A DNA stretch of 5,543 bases from Bacillota bacterium (GTDB taxonomy: Bacteria > Bacillota > Bacilli > Bacillales_B > DSM-18226). The stretch lies in NCBI GenBank assembly GCA_021821235.1, contig JAKACS010000260.1, positions 1 through 5,543 of the forward strand, written 5' to 3'. Each line of letters begins with the position of its first letter. The first letter of the stretch is position 1. The position numbers were made by a program, and so were the translations under genes. The notes under the pieces are model-generated. The model was given only the letters and a program-made list of their open reading frames with translations, searched no databases and was not told the DNA's origin. Positions 1 through 5,455 of the stretch are shown here, piece by piece.

Positions 1-1
1 C

Positions 2-106
2 GAACTTCAAGAAGTAAAGAAAGAGCAGCAAGAAATGAAAAGCGAACTTCAAGAAATGAAGAATGGCCTTCAAGAAGTGAAGGATGAGCTACAAATTAAT
101 CGAAAT
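2..106 (+). repeat. Five in-frame 21-bp tandem repeats encoding heptads
   Basis: Units lie at 2-22, 23-43, 44-64, 65-85 and 86-106. Each begins GAACTTCAAGAA or a close variant, and the fifth is the most diverged. Each unit is seven codons, so copy-number change keeps the frame and adds or removes one coiled-coil heptad. The array may continue to the left of the window. Confidence 0.75.
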
Positions 107-238
107 GAAAATGAAAAGCAGTTTTCCGAAATTCAGAAAACATTAACTGACATTCTCTTAGATCAAGAACATACTTGGGAAAAAACAGCTAGAAATGAAA
201 GAGAATTAGCAAAGATTAGAGGCCATCTTCAACTTTAA
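2..238 (+). CDS. 3' end of a coiled-coil protein of unknown function
   Basis: An open frame enters from the left edge and ends at TAA 236-238, giving 78 visible residues. The true start lies outside the window; the first in-frame ATG at 35 falls inside the repeat and has no Shine-Dalgarno site. The first 35 visible residues are five heptads of the type ELQEVKK/ELQEMKN, rich in Glu, Lys and Gln with Leu, Val and Met at spaced positions, as expected for a parallel coiled coil. A second, less regular helical stretch follows (QFSEIQKTLTDILL), and the protein ends WEKTARNERELAKIRGHLQL. There is no membrane segment, cysteine cluster or enzyme motif. I do not recognise the family. Small Bacillus proteins with similar coiled coils exist, but the similarity may be only compositional. 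That it is a real gene is likely because the frame stays open and heptad-periodic; its function is unknown. Confidence 0.7.
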   Translation, partial: ELQEVKKEQQEMKSELQEMKNGLQEVKDELQINRNENEKQFSEIQKTLTDILLDQEHTWEKTARNERELAKIRGHLQL

Positions 239-343
239 GTTGGGAAGAGAGAAAACGTTGCGATTTCATAGACATGTCTTTTTTTTATTCGTCCAATTTT
301 GGTGAATCAAAATGTAAACCACTCGAAACTTACTGCATATTAG

Positions 344-379
344 GATAAAAAACGGCTTTATTAAAATCTGTTTTTTATC
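344..379. repeat. AT-rich inverted repeat, possible weak terminator
   Basis: GATAAAAAACGG (344-355) pairs with CTGTTTTTTATC (368-379). This is a 12-bp stem with one G-U pair and a 12-nt loop, in the gap between the coiled-coil gene and the DinB gene. The stem is almost all A-T and its T-run lies within the stem rather than after it, so it is not a textbook terminator. It is the only sizeable hairpin after the first gene. The rest of 239-465 shows no gene. Confidence 0.35.
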
Positions 380-465
380 ATCATAGCCTTGTCATTTTTT
401 TTTGGCCAACACTATTCATTCCCCATAACCATGACTCTAATTTCACTTATCCATCTATCGAAGTC

Positions 466-474
466 TGCTATAAT
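466..474 (+). promoter_or_regulatory. Extended -10 promoter for the DinB-family gene
   Basis: TGCTATAAT is a perfect extended -10 element (TGn plus consensus TATAAT) for the housekeeping sigma factor. No good -35 box lies 16-18 bp upstream, which extended -10 promoters tolerate. Transcription would start near 481, giving a leader of only about 20 nt that is essentially the ribosome binding site AAAGGGGAG (482-490). Confidence 0.65.
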
Positions 475-499
475 CAAAGTAAAAGGGGAGTGATATTCA

Positions 500-973
500 A
501 TGGAACAACGAATTGAACAATACCAACAAGGGTATTCTAAGCTTTTAAATGAAGTGGATGGCCTTTCAGAAGAACTGCTATTGTTTAAACCATCCGAAAC
601 TAGCTGGAGCATCAGGGAAATTATCATTCATGTTGCAGATGCAGAGCTGGTACATATTCACCGGATGAAGGCGGTTTTGGCAGAGGAAAATCCGATTCTG
701 ACTGCTTTTGATCAAGAGTTATGGACGGATCGCCTGCATTCCCAACAACTAGATCACCAATTGTATCTTCAGCTATTCAAATCAATGCGCGAAAGCTTTC
801 TGCCAATTATCCAAAAATTAACAGAACAAGATTATTTGCGGATTGGAACCCATACTATTGCTGGACCGCAAACGTTTAAAGAGATTTTGGAACATTCCAT
901 CGAACATGTCGAAGGCCATATTGGGCAAATCAGACGAGTGAAAACACGTTTTGCAGAACAGAACAGGCAATAG
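500..973 (+). CDS. DinB-like (DinB_2) family putative metal-dependent protein
   Basis: This encodes a 157-residue soluble protein, the usual length for single-domain DinB/YfiT-like four-helix-bundle proteins. The family binds a divalent metal through three histidines. Here the likely ligands are His44 in the second helix (IIIHVADAE) and His136 and His140 near the C terminus (HSIEHVEGHIGQIRR), which matches the family pattern H...H-x3-H. The N-terminal PSETSWSIREI segment is also typical. In characterised relatives such as bacillithiol or mycothiol S-transferases the metal activates a thiol cofactor. Many members, including those called damage-inducible, have no known reaction, so the substrate here is not predicted. 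The ATG at 500 is supported by AAAGGGGAG nine bases upstream and by an extended -10 promoter. A terminator follows at 1000-1034, so it is probably transcribed alone. No LexA-type operator was seen upstream. Confidence 0.9.
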   Translation: MEQRIEQYQQGYSKLLNEVDGLSEELLLFKPSETSWSIREIIIHVADAELVHIHRMKAVLAEENPILTAFDQELWTDRLHSQQLDHQLYLQLFKSMRESFLPIIQKLTEQDYLRIGTHTIAGPQTFKEILEHSIEHVEGHIGQIRRVKTRFAEQNRQ

Positions 974-999
974 CATTTAGTAGCATTTGCAATCAAATC

Positions 1000-1034
1000 A
1001 AACTGAGGCGGATCATGCGTCTCAGTTTCTTTGC
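1000..1034 (+). terminator. Intrinsic terminator after the DinB-family gene
   Basis: AAACTGAGGCG (1000-1010) pairs with CGTCTCAGTTT (1018-1028), an 11-bp stem with one G-U pair and a 7-nt loop. It is followed by an interrupted T-rich tract (TTTCTTTG). It lies 27 nt after the TAG stop of the DinB-family gene. Confidence 0.8.
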
Positions 1035-1093
1035 GTTCAAACGAAACGATTGGGTCAAAAGGACTATTTTAATCCCTTGATATGGAAAGTATA

Positions 1094-1139
1094 GGAGTGA
1101 ATTATCGTTTAAAATGTTAAATGAATTACTGATCACTCC
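1094..1139 (+). promoter_or_regulatory. Candidate antiterminator-like long-range stem
   Basis: GGAGTGA (1094-1100) is perfectly complementary to TCACTCC (1133-1139). The second arm overlaps the 5' arm of the terminator at 1135-1152, so the two structures cannot form together. This is the geometry of an attenuator. A possible promoter is TTGATA (1077-1082), 17 bp, AATTAT (1100-1105), but it is weak and would start transcription downstream of the GGAGTGA arm. A promoter for the whole element is therefore not evident. No known riboswitch or T-box consensus was recognised. Chance pairing of 7 bp over this distance is possible. Confidence 0.25.
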
Positions 1140-1161
1140 GCAGCTGCGGGGTTTCTTTTTT
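1135..1161 (+). terminator. Intrinsic terminator without an obvious gene upstream
   Basis: A stem CTCCGC/GCGGGG (1136-1141 with 1146-1151, one T-G pair) closes an AGCT tetraloop and is followed by TTTCTTTTTT (1152-1161). Its core CCGCAGCTGCGG (1138-1149) is a perfect 12-bp palindrome. It ends only seven bases before the next promoter's extended -10 element. It could stop read-through into the small gene, or end a short non-coding transcript arising between 1035 and 1130. Confidence 0.7.
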
Positions 1162-1167
1162 AAATTT

Positions 1168-1176
1168 TGATATAAT
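1168..1176 (+). promoter_or_regulatory. Extended -10 promoter for the 37-aa small gene
   Basis: TGATATAAT is a perfect extended -10 element. The region where a -35 box should lie (about 1148-1153) is the 3' arm of the preceding terminator and does not resemble TTGACA. Predicted transcription start is near 1183, placing the ribosome binding site GGGGGG (1192-1197) close to the 5' end of the message. Confidence 0.6.
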
Positions 1177-1204
1177 TGAGACAAATAGTCTGGGGGGATG
1201 TTTC

Positions 1205-1318
1205 ATGGCACAGTTTGATGATTCGGTGGCAACGGCGAAAAGCAATTTGGACTGGCATCTGCCAGTGCCGCACTATTTCGCCGGCCAGATTGCTGATCCG
1301 CCTGCGCGAAACAATTGA
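1205..1318 (+). CDS. Small protein of 37 residues, function unknown
   Basis: The ATG at 1205 opens a 37-codon frame ending at TGA 1316-1318. Support is contextual. GGGGGG sits seven bases upstream, an extended -10 promoter lies at 1168-1176, and a strong terminator lies 39 nt past the stop, so this is a compact one-gene unit of about 210 nt. The N-terminal half is acidic and polar (MAQFDDSVATAKSN). The C-terminal half is aromatic and proline-rich (DWHLPVPHYFAGQIADPP) and ends ARNN. There is no signal peptide, hydrophobic membrane stretch, cysteine or charged amphipathic helix, which argues against a type I toxin or a secreted pheromone precursor. I do not recognise the family. It could be a genuine small conserved protein, or less likely the degraded start of a larger gene; no continuation was found in other frames downstream. 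Confidence 0.6.
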   Translation: MAQFDDSVATAKSNLDWHLPVPHYFAGQIADPPARNN

Positions 1319-1357
1319 ATCGTGAAAAATAAAATGGTACGAGAACACTGATAGTGG

Positions 1358-1395
1358 AAACCTTGGTTCGATTTAACGAGAGCCGAGGTTTTTTT
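1358..1395 (+). terminator. Strong intrinsic terminator after the small gene
   Basis: AAACCTTGGTTC (1358-1369) pairs with GAGCCGAGGTTT (1380-1391), a 12-bp stem with two G-U pairs and a 10-nt loop. A run of seven T residues (1389-1395) partly overlaps the stem base. It closes the transcript of the 37-aa gene and isolates it from the membrane-protein gene downstream. Confidence 0.85.
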
Positions 1396-1477
1396 GCGTG
1401 TAACAAGGAAAAAATGGTGTTGTGGGATGAACTTTTTGTCGAATGGTTGTGTCTTTTTAGTAATGATGGCGGGTTTT

Positions 1478-1668
1478 TGGTAGACTGGATAAGCGAACAA
1501 ATTGTGAAAGTCGCGGAATAAATTGTGAAAGTCGCGGAATCAGGGCTAAAACGTGCGGAATCCGTTCAAAGATTCGCGGAATAGGCATCAAAACGCGCGG
1601 AATATGACTGTGAAAAGTGAAGACGTCAGTCGTTAAACTAGGCGAATCGTCAGCTAAATCGGTCGAAT
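1478..1668. repeat. Degenerate 21-bp tandem repeat array, core GCGGAAT
   Basis: Five units of exactly 21 bp lie at 1499-1519, 1520-1540, 1541-1561, 1562-1582 and 1583-1603. The first two are identical, and all five end in GCGGAAT after an A-rich stretch (GTGAAAGTC, CTAAAACGT, ATCAAAACGC). Weaker relatives extend the array. One at 1478-1498 ends GCGAAC; one at about 1604-1623 contains TGTGAAAAGTGAAG; 1624-1647 and 1648-1668 both begin CGTCAG and end CGAAT. This occupies most of the 384-bp gap between the small gene and the next CDS, in which I see no convincing gene. A frame is open on each strand across part of it, but without a start codon and ribosome binding site. Its role is unknown; it could be a protein-binding array or a dispersed intergenic repeat family. 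Confidence 0.8.
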
Positions 1669-1682
1669 GGTTATAGATTATG

Positions 1683-1698
1683 AAAAAGGAATCGAGGT
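1683..1698 (+). promoter_or_regulatory. Ribosome binding region that decides the start at 1703
   Basis: AAAAAGGA (1683-1690) and GAGGT (1694-1698) precede the ATG at 1703. The alternative in-frame ATG at 1667 has only ATCGGTCGA before it, inside the last repeat unit, with no Shine-Dalgarno site. The later start is therefore preferred. Confidence 0.55.
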
Positions 1699-1702
1699 AA
1701 TT

Positions 1703-3400
1703 ATGGGACGATCTAGATTTATAGGATTATGGAAAAAGGAGAAAATGTATATTACCGTTGCGCTGCTGATTATTGTCCTTTGGGTTGCGCCGTACTTTAT
1801 CCTCGGGGAACAGGCCCATATGCGGGTCTTAGACAATATGGACTCCAATATTGCCTGGTACAAAGTGCTGATGGACAGCGGACAGCTGTTTGGTTCGATT
1901 GATGCGAATATTCCGCAGATTATCAACGGACATTTATTAAGAAACGCATTATATTCTGAATACTATGGAATTGTCCAGTTGTTTCACTTTTTCCCCGCAG
2001 AAACGGCTTATGGACTGAATCAAGCGATTTCTCGCTTTATCGCTTTTGTGGGAATGTATTTATTATTAAAACGATATGTAATTAAAGATGAAGACCAGGG
2101 CATCATCCGTGTCGGTGCTGCATTAACCTTTGCCTTAACGCCTTTTTGGGCTAATGGAATGGCAAGCACTCTGGGAATGCCATTTGCGTTATGGGCCTTT
2201 TTGAATATCTACAATCGGCGGCAACTCGGCAGAAGTCTATTAACGCTAACCCTTTTGCCTTTTTATTCGACGTTTATGTTAGGCTTTTTCTTCTTTTTAA
2301 GCGCGATGGGCGTCTTTTGGCTTGTCGAAGTGATTAGAACAAAAAAGGCACAGTGGCGCTTGTTTTTTTCGATTGCCTATATGACCCTGATTTATTTGCT
2401 GATTGAATACCGGCAGTTTGTCTCGCTTATTTTTTCAACGGAAAAAACGAACCGCTCGGAGTTTTTGGAATCGAAGAATAGTCTCGCTGCCACCATCCGG
2501 TTAATTTTCAAAAATTATGTGGTCGGGCATTACCAAGATCCAACGCTCTATCAGTATATTATTTTGCCTTTATCACTCATTGTGCTCGTCATTGTGCTTG
2601 TTCAAAAAAAATGGAAGCAGGAGAAACTGTTTATCGGCCTGCATCTTGCTAACTTTTTGCTGTCCGTTTGGTATGCCTTTTGGTGGTATGAAGGCTGGGT
2701 TCCGCTAAAACAAAAATTCAGTATATTAAATACCTTTAATTTTTCGCGGTACCATTATTTACACCCGATGGTGATTTACATTTTGTTTGCTGTGTCGATG
2801 CAAATCGTTTGGCAGTTGGTAGGAAAGAAACACTGGCGGCTGCTGATCGGTATGTTGGTTGTTTTGCAGCTAGCGGTCTTAATCCCGTCAAATGAACAAA
2901 TCTATTACCGAAATTCGCCGTCATTTGGCCAATTTTATGCAGTAAAGGAATTTGATGCGATCAAAAAATTTATTGGCAAACCGGTTCAGGACTACCGGGT
3001 TGTCAGCATCGGTCTGCATCCGGCCATTGCGCAGTATAACGGGATGTATACTCTTGATACGTATAATAATTTTTACCCGCTGTCCTATAAGCATCAATTT
3101 CGGGAGATGATTGCTCCAGAGCTTGCAAAAAGCAAATCGCTCCAAACCTATTTTGACGATTGGGGCGGCCGGCTTTATGTATTTTCCAGCGAACTAGGGC
3201 AACATTATCAGTTTTCCAAGAATTCGAAAAAGGTCATTAACCGTTTGGAACTGAAGACAGACGTTCTTAAGCAGATGGGTGGGGATTATGTCCTTTCTTC
3301 TGTTCCGATTAAAAATGCAGCAGAAAACCAACTAGAACTACAAAAAGTTTTTGATTCAAAGGATGCGTATTGGCGGATTTATTTATACAAAGTAAAATAA
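1703..3400 (+). CDS. DUF6044/YkoS-like polytopic membrane protein, GT-C-like
   Basis: This encodes 565 residues from the preferred start, or 577 from the ATG at 1667. A first membrane helix at about residues 16-34 is followed by a loop with RVLDNMDSN (Asp44, Asp47). Acidic residues in the first outer loop are where GT-C glycosyltransferases carry their catalytic aspartate. About nine further hydrophobic segments lie between residues 108 and 395, with the conserved-looking motif FNFSRYHYLHP at 345-355. The last 170 residues are soluble, probably outside the cell. The pattern matches the DUF6044 family and the B. subtilis YkoS protein, distantly like YfhO. A role in transferring sugars to envelope or exported polysaccharide is inferred, not shown. 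The next gene starts 36 nt downstream with no terminator between, so the two are probably co-transcribed. The promoter is not clear. Family call fairly sure, reaction unsure. Confidence 0.75.
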   Translation: MGRSRFIGLWKKEKMYITVALLIIVLWVAPYFILGEQAHMRVLDNMDSNIAWYKVLMDSGQLFGSIDANIPQIINGHLLRNALYSEYYGIVQLFHFFPAETAYGLNQAISRFIAFVGMYLLLKRYVIKDEDQGIIRVGAALTFALTPFWANGMASTLGMPFALWAFLNIYNRRQLGRSLLTLTLLPFYSTFMLGFFFFLSAMGVFWLVEVIRTKKAQWRLFFSIAYMTLIYLLIEYRQFVSLIFSTEKTNRSEFLESKNSLAATIRLIFKNYVVGHYQDPTLYQYIILPLSLIVLVIVLVQKKWKQEKLFIGLHLANFLLSVWYAFWWYEGWVPLKQKFSILNTFNFSRYHYLHPMVIYILFAVSMQIVWQLVGKKHWRLLIGMLVVLQLAVLIPSNEQIYYRNSPSFGQFYAVKEFDAIKKFIGKPVQDYRVVSIGLHPAIAQYNGMYTLDTYNNFYPLSYKHQFREMIAPELAKSKSLQTYFDDWGGRLYVFSSELGQHYQFSKNSKKVINRLELKTDVLKQMGGDYVLSSVPIKNAAENQLELQKVFDSKDAYWRIYLYKVK

Positions 3401-3436
3401 AACTATACATTTCTGTAAGATCAAGGGGAGGACAAC

Positions 3437-3910
3437 ATGGTGTTATCGTATCCACTGTTTGCGGCGCTATTGGGCATGCTGATTGCCCAAGTAGTCAAAA
3501 TACCGATTCATTTTTTTGCAACGAGAGAATTTAATTGGAGATTGATGTTTAGTACAGGCGGCATGCCAAGCTCGCATACAGCAACGATTGTGGCACTTGC
3601 GACAGCCATCGGTCTGACATCGGGATTTTCTTCAAATGAGTTTGCCATTAGTGCGGTCCTGTCGACGATCGTGATGTATGATGCCACTGGTGTGCGGAGG
3701 CAGGCTGGATTTCATGCGGAAATTTTAAATCAATTACTGGCGGATTTTAATCGGTTAATGGAAGCATTAAAAGACCCGCACCCAACAAACGCGGAGTCAA
3801 GGAAGAAATTGAAAGAGTTGCTTGGGCATAAACCGGTTGAAGTATTTTTCGGCATGATCACAGGGATTATCGTTGGGGAATTGACCTTTTATTTCTATCC
3901 ATTTGCGTAA
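3437..3910 (+). CDS. yuiD: YuiD-like divergent PAP2 family (DUF212) membrane protein
   Basis: This 157-residue protein has the length and motifs of the DUF212/divergent PAP2 family. The motifs are an N-terminal helix with AQVVKIP (17-23), STGGMPSSHTA (39-49, the counterpart of the PSGH phosphatase motif), YDATGVRRQAG (81-91) and LGHKPVEVFFGMITGI (129-144). Three to four membrane helices are expected, with a polar stretch at about 103-128. Classical PAP2 enzymes remove phosphate from lipid phosphates using histidines in PSGH and SRx5H motifs. Here the PSSH and GHKP motifs stand in, and the activity of this branch is not established. AAGGGGAGG (3423-3431), five bases before the ATG, fixes the start. 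It lies 36 nt after the DUF6044-type gene, probably in one operon, and ends at a bidirectional terminator. The symbol follows the B. subtilis family name; strict orthology cannot be confirmed because the neighbours differ from what I recall there. Confidence 0.88.
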   Translation: MVLSYPLFAALLGMLIAQVVKIPIHFFATREFNWRLMFSTGGMPSSHTATIVALATAIGLTSGFSSNEFAISAVLSTIVMYDATGVRRQAGFHAEILNQLLADFNRLMEALKDPHPTNAESRKKLKELLGHKPVEVFFGMITGIIVGELTFYFYPFA

Positions 3911-3911
3911 A

Positions 3912-3957
3912 AAAAGGATGTAAAATCGGATGCCGATTTTACATCCTTTTATTTTTT
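3912..3957. terminator. Bidirectional terminator between convergent genes
   Basis: An 18-bp perfect stem, AAAAGGATGTAAAATCGG (3912-3929) with its complement at 3933-3950, closes a 3-nt ATG loop. T-runs follow on both strands: TTTTATTTTTT on the + strand, and the complement of A3909-3915 on the - strand. It serves the yuiD-like gene (stop 3908-3910) and the symporter gene (stop 3956-3958). The + strand T-run overlaps the symporter's stop codon. Confidence 0.92.
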
Positions 3958-5455
3958 ACCCAACTTTCCGTTCAAATGCTGATTTGGCATTATTTTTGCC
4001 AAACAATGTTTCGATCACAGGGTTGTTTCGTCCTTCTGCTTTTTTGGCAAAGATCGGATTTAGCACGACTAGAACGAGAATGTTGACGACAAGTCCCCAG
4101 AAACCTTCATACACGCCAAACGATTGATGGGTTGCATAAAGGGTGAAGACTACCACCATCCCTGCGATAAATCCGGATAAAGCCGCTTCTTTTGAAAGCT
4201 TTCTCCAGTAGAGGCTGAAGACAACCGCTGGGAAAATTTGCACGATACCGGATACGCCCATTAACTGCAAGGAAATCAGGGCATTCGGGAATAACAAGCC
4301 AAATAATAACGCCAGTCCAATCACCACAAAGACCATGTAGCGAGTAACCAATGTCATGCGCTTAGAGGAAGCCTTCGGATTGATCATATCACGATAGATA
4401 TTGTTGGCAAAAAGGCTTGAGGCCCCAATGGCCATAATTGAAGCAGGGACTAAAGATGCTAGTGCAATCGTCGAATAGGCAAAGCCTTGCATTGTCCCGC
4501 CATAGGAGGTCCGAATCAGCTCCAAGAAAGCAAACCGCGGATCCGTTCCTTTTGGAATCACTAAAAATGCGGCAATCCCTAAAAAGGTAACGAGCATTAG
4601 CACAATGTTGTAGAATGGTAAGACAATGGCATTTTTTCGTAAGGATGCCCCGCTTTTGGAACTAAACACACCGGTTGCCGTATGCGGCCACATGAACAGT
4701 GCCATTGCTGAGATCAGCGCCGCAGTAGAGAACCAAAGCATCCCTTTTGGACCAGAAGTCGGCAAGGTGAGTTTATCAGGTGCTTGTGTGATGGCTGCTT
4801 GCATCATGGAACCCCAGCTGCCGAATTGAATCATCGGAATGGTCACAACCATGTACAACATAATGACCCAGACTAAAATATCTTTAACGATTGCCGTATA
4901 CGTCGGGGCTTTAATTCCAGCGAAGAACGTATAAAAAGCAACAAGCAAGAATGAGACAACAACGACAAAGGTGATATTAATATAACCCGTGCCGGCAACT
5001 CGTAGTGTGTCCTGGATGCCGCTTAACTGTAAGTCGATATACGGAATTAGCATAAGCACACCGTTAATTGCGATCAATACCGAGAATAATTTACTGTCAA
5101 AACGACCTTTAATGTAATCGGCAAGCGTTGTATAATTATGGGTTTTTCCAACCTTCCAAATTTTCGGCAAAAAGAAATAGGCAAGCGGGTATGCGAGTAC
5201 GACGTAAGGTGTGGCAAAAAACGCAATGCTTCCGCCTGTGTAAGCAGAACTTGTTAAACCTAAAAAGGTGTATGCTGTATAAACATCCGCACCAATAAGA
5301 AACCAAACGAATAAGCTTCCTAAGCGGCGGCCGCCAACGGACCATTCCTCAACCGAACTGCGTGATTCTTTGCTTCGGCCTGCGAAAAAACCAACACCGA
5401 TGACCATCAAGACGATAACGGAAGTAATAATAAGAGCGGTTAAATTCCCCTTCAT
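3956..5455 (-). CDS. Sodium:solute symporter (SSS family), YodF/YhjB-like
   Basis: This complete 499-residue protein is of the usual SSS length, with about 13 hydrophobic segments. The first helix (residues 5-25) leads to VEEWSVGGRRLG (35-46), the family's conserved segment before helix 2. GADVYTAYTFLG (55-66) follows in helix 2, a region that in structurally known members lines the sodium and substrate sites, then TLADYIKGRF (110-119). The C-terminal tail is polar and ends ERKVG. It should sit in the cytoplasmic membrane and import an organic solute with sodium; the substrate cannot be told from sequence. Closest in my recollection are the B. subtilis YodF and YhjB transporters. The start follows AGGGGGG at 5466-5472 (10-nt spacing). 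It overlaps the stop of the upstream DUF3311-type gene by ATGA, so translation is likely coupled. Its promoter lies outside the window. Confidence 0.92.
   Translation of the reverse strand: MKGNLTALIITSVIVLMVIGVGFFAGRSKESRSSVEEWSVGGRRLGSLFVWFLIGADVYTAYTFLGLTSSAYTGGSIAFFATPYVVLAYPLAYFFLPKIWKVGKTHNYTTLADYIKGRFDSKLFSVLIAINGVLMLIPYIDLQLSGIQDTLRVAGTGYINITFVVVVSFLLVAFYTFFAGIKAPTYTAIVKDILVWVIMLYMVVTIPMIQFGSWGSMMQAAITQAPDKLTLPTSGPKGMLWFSTAALISAMALFMWPHTATGVFSSKSGASLRKNAIVLPFYNIVLMLVTFLGIAAFLVIPKGTDPRFAFLELIRTSYGGTMQGFAYSTIALASLVPASIMAIGASSLFANNIYRDMINPKASSKRMTLVTRYMVFVVIGLALLFGLLFPNALISLQLMGVSGIVQIFPAVVFSLYWRKLSKEAALSGFIAGMVVVFTLYATHQSFGVYEGFWGLVVNILVLVVLNPIFAKKAEGRNNPVIETLFGKNNAKSAFERKVG

Noticed and set aside
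270..286. AGACATGTCT followed by eight T residues as a terminator of the first gene
   Set aside because: The palindrome has no room for a loop; allowing a 4-nt loop leaves only a 3-bp stem.
1114..1170. 18-codon ORF (ATG 1114 to TGA 1168-1170) as a leader peptide
   Set aside because: The only Shine-Dalgarno-like sequence, AGGAG at 1093-1097, is 16 nt away. The frame runs through the terminator hairpin and its T-run, so full translation from a terminated transcript is unlikely.
1436..1464. TTGTCG-17 bp-AGTAAT as promoter of the DUF6044-type gene
   Set aside because: Only four of six bases match in each hexamer and it lies about 240 bp upstream of the start, beyond the repeat array. TATAGA at 1672-1677 is better placed but has no -35 box. 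Neither is strong enough to call.
993..1500. Several overlapping - strand ORFs of 62-75 codons
   Set aside because: They lie antisense to terminators, the small gene and the repeat array, overlap one another in different frames, lack ribosome binding sites, and have low-complexity or frame-shadow composition.
1499..1603. CRISPR array
   Set aside because: Units are 21 bp with no separate unique spacers and no cas genes; the variable part is within the unit itself.
1467..1606. Open frame through the 21-bp repeats (heptapeptides ending RGI; on the other strand repeats of IPRLSQF)
   Set aside because: A 21-bp repeat without a stop in one frame stays open automatically. There is no start codon with a ribosome binding site on either strand, and the units diverge outside the core without codon-like substitution.
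1667..1702. N-terminal extension of the DUF6044-type protein from the ATG at 1667
   Set aside because: No Shine-Dalgarno site precedes it, the start lies in the last repeat unit, and a better-supported in-frame ATG occurs at 1703 just before the first membrane helix.
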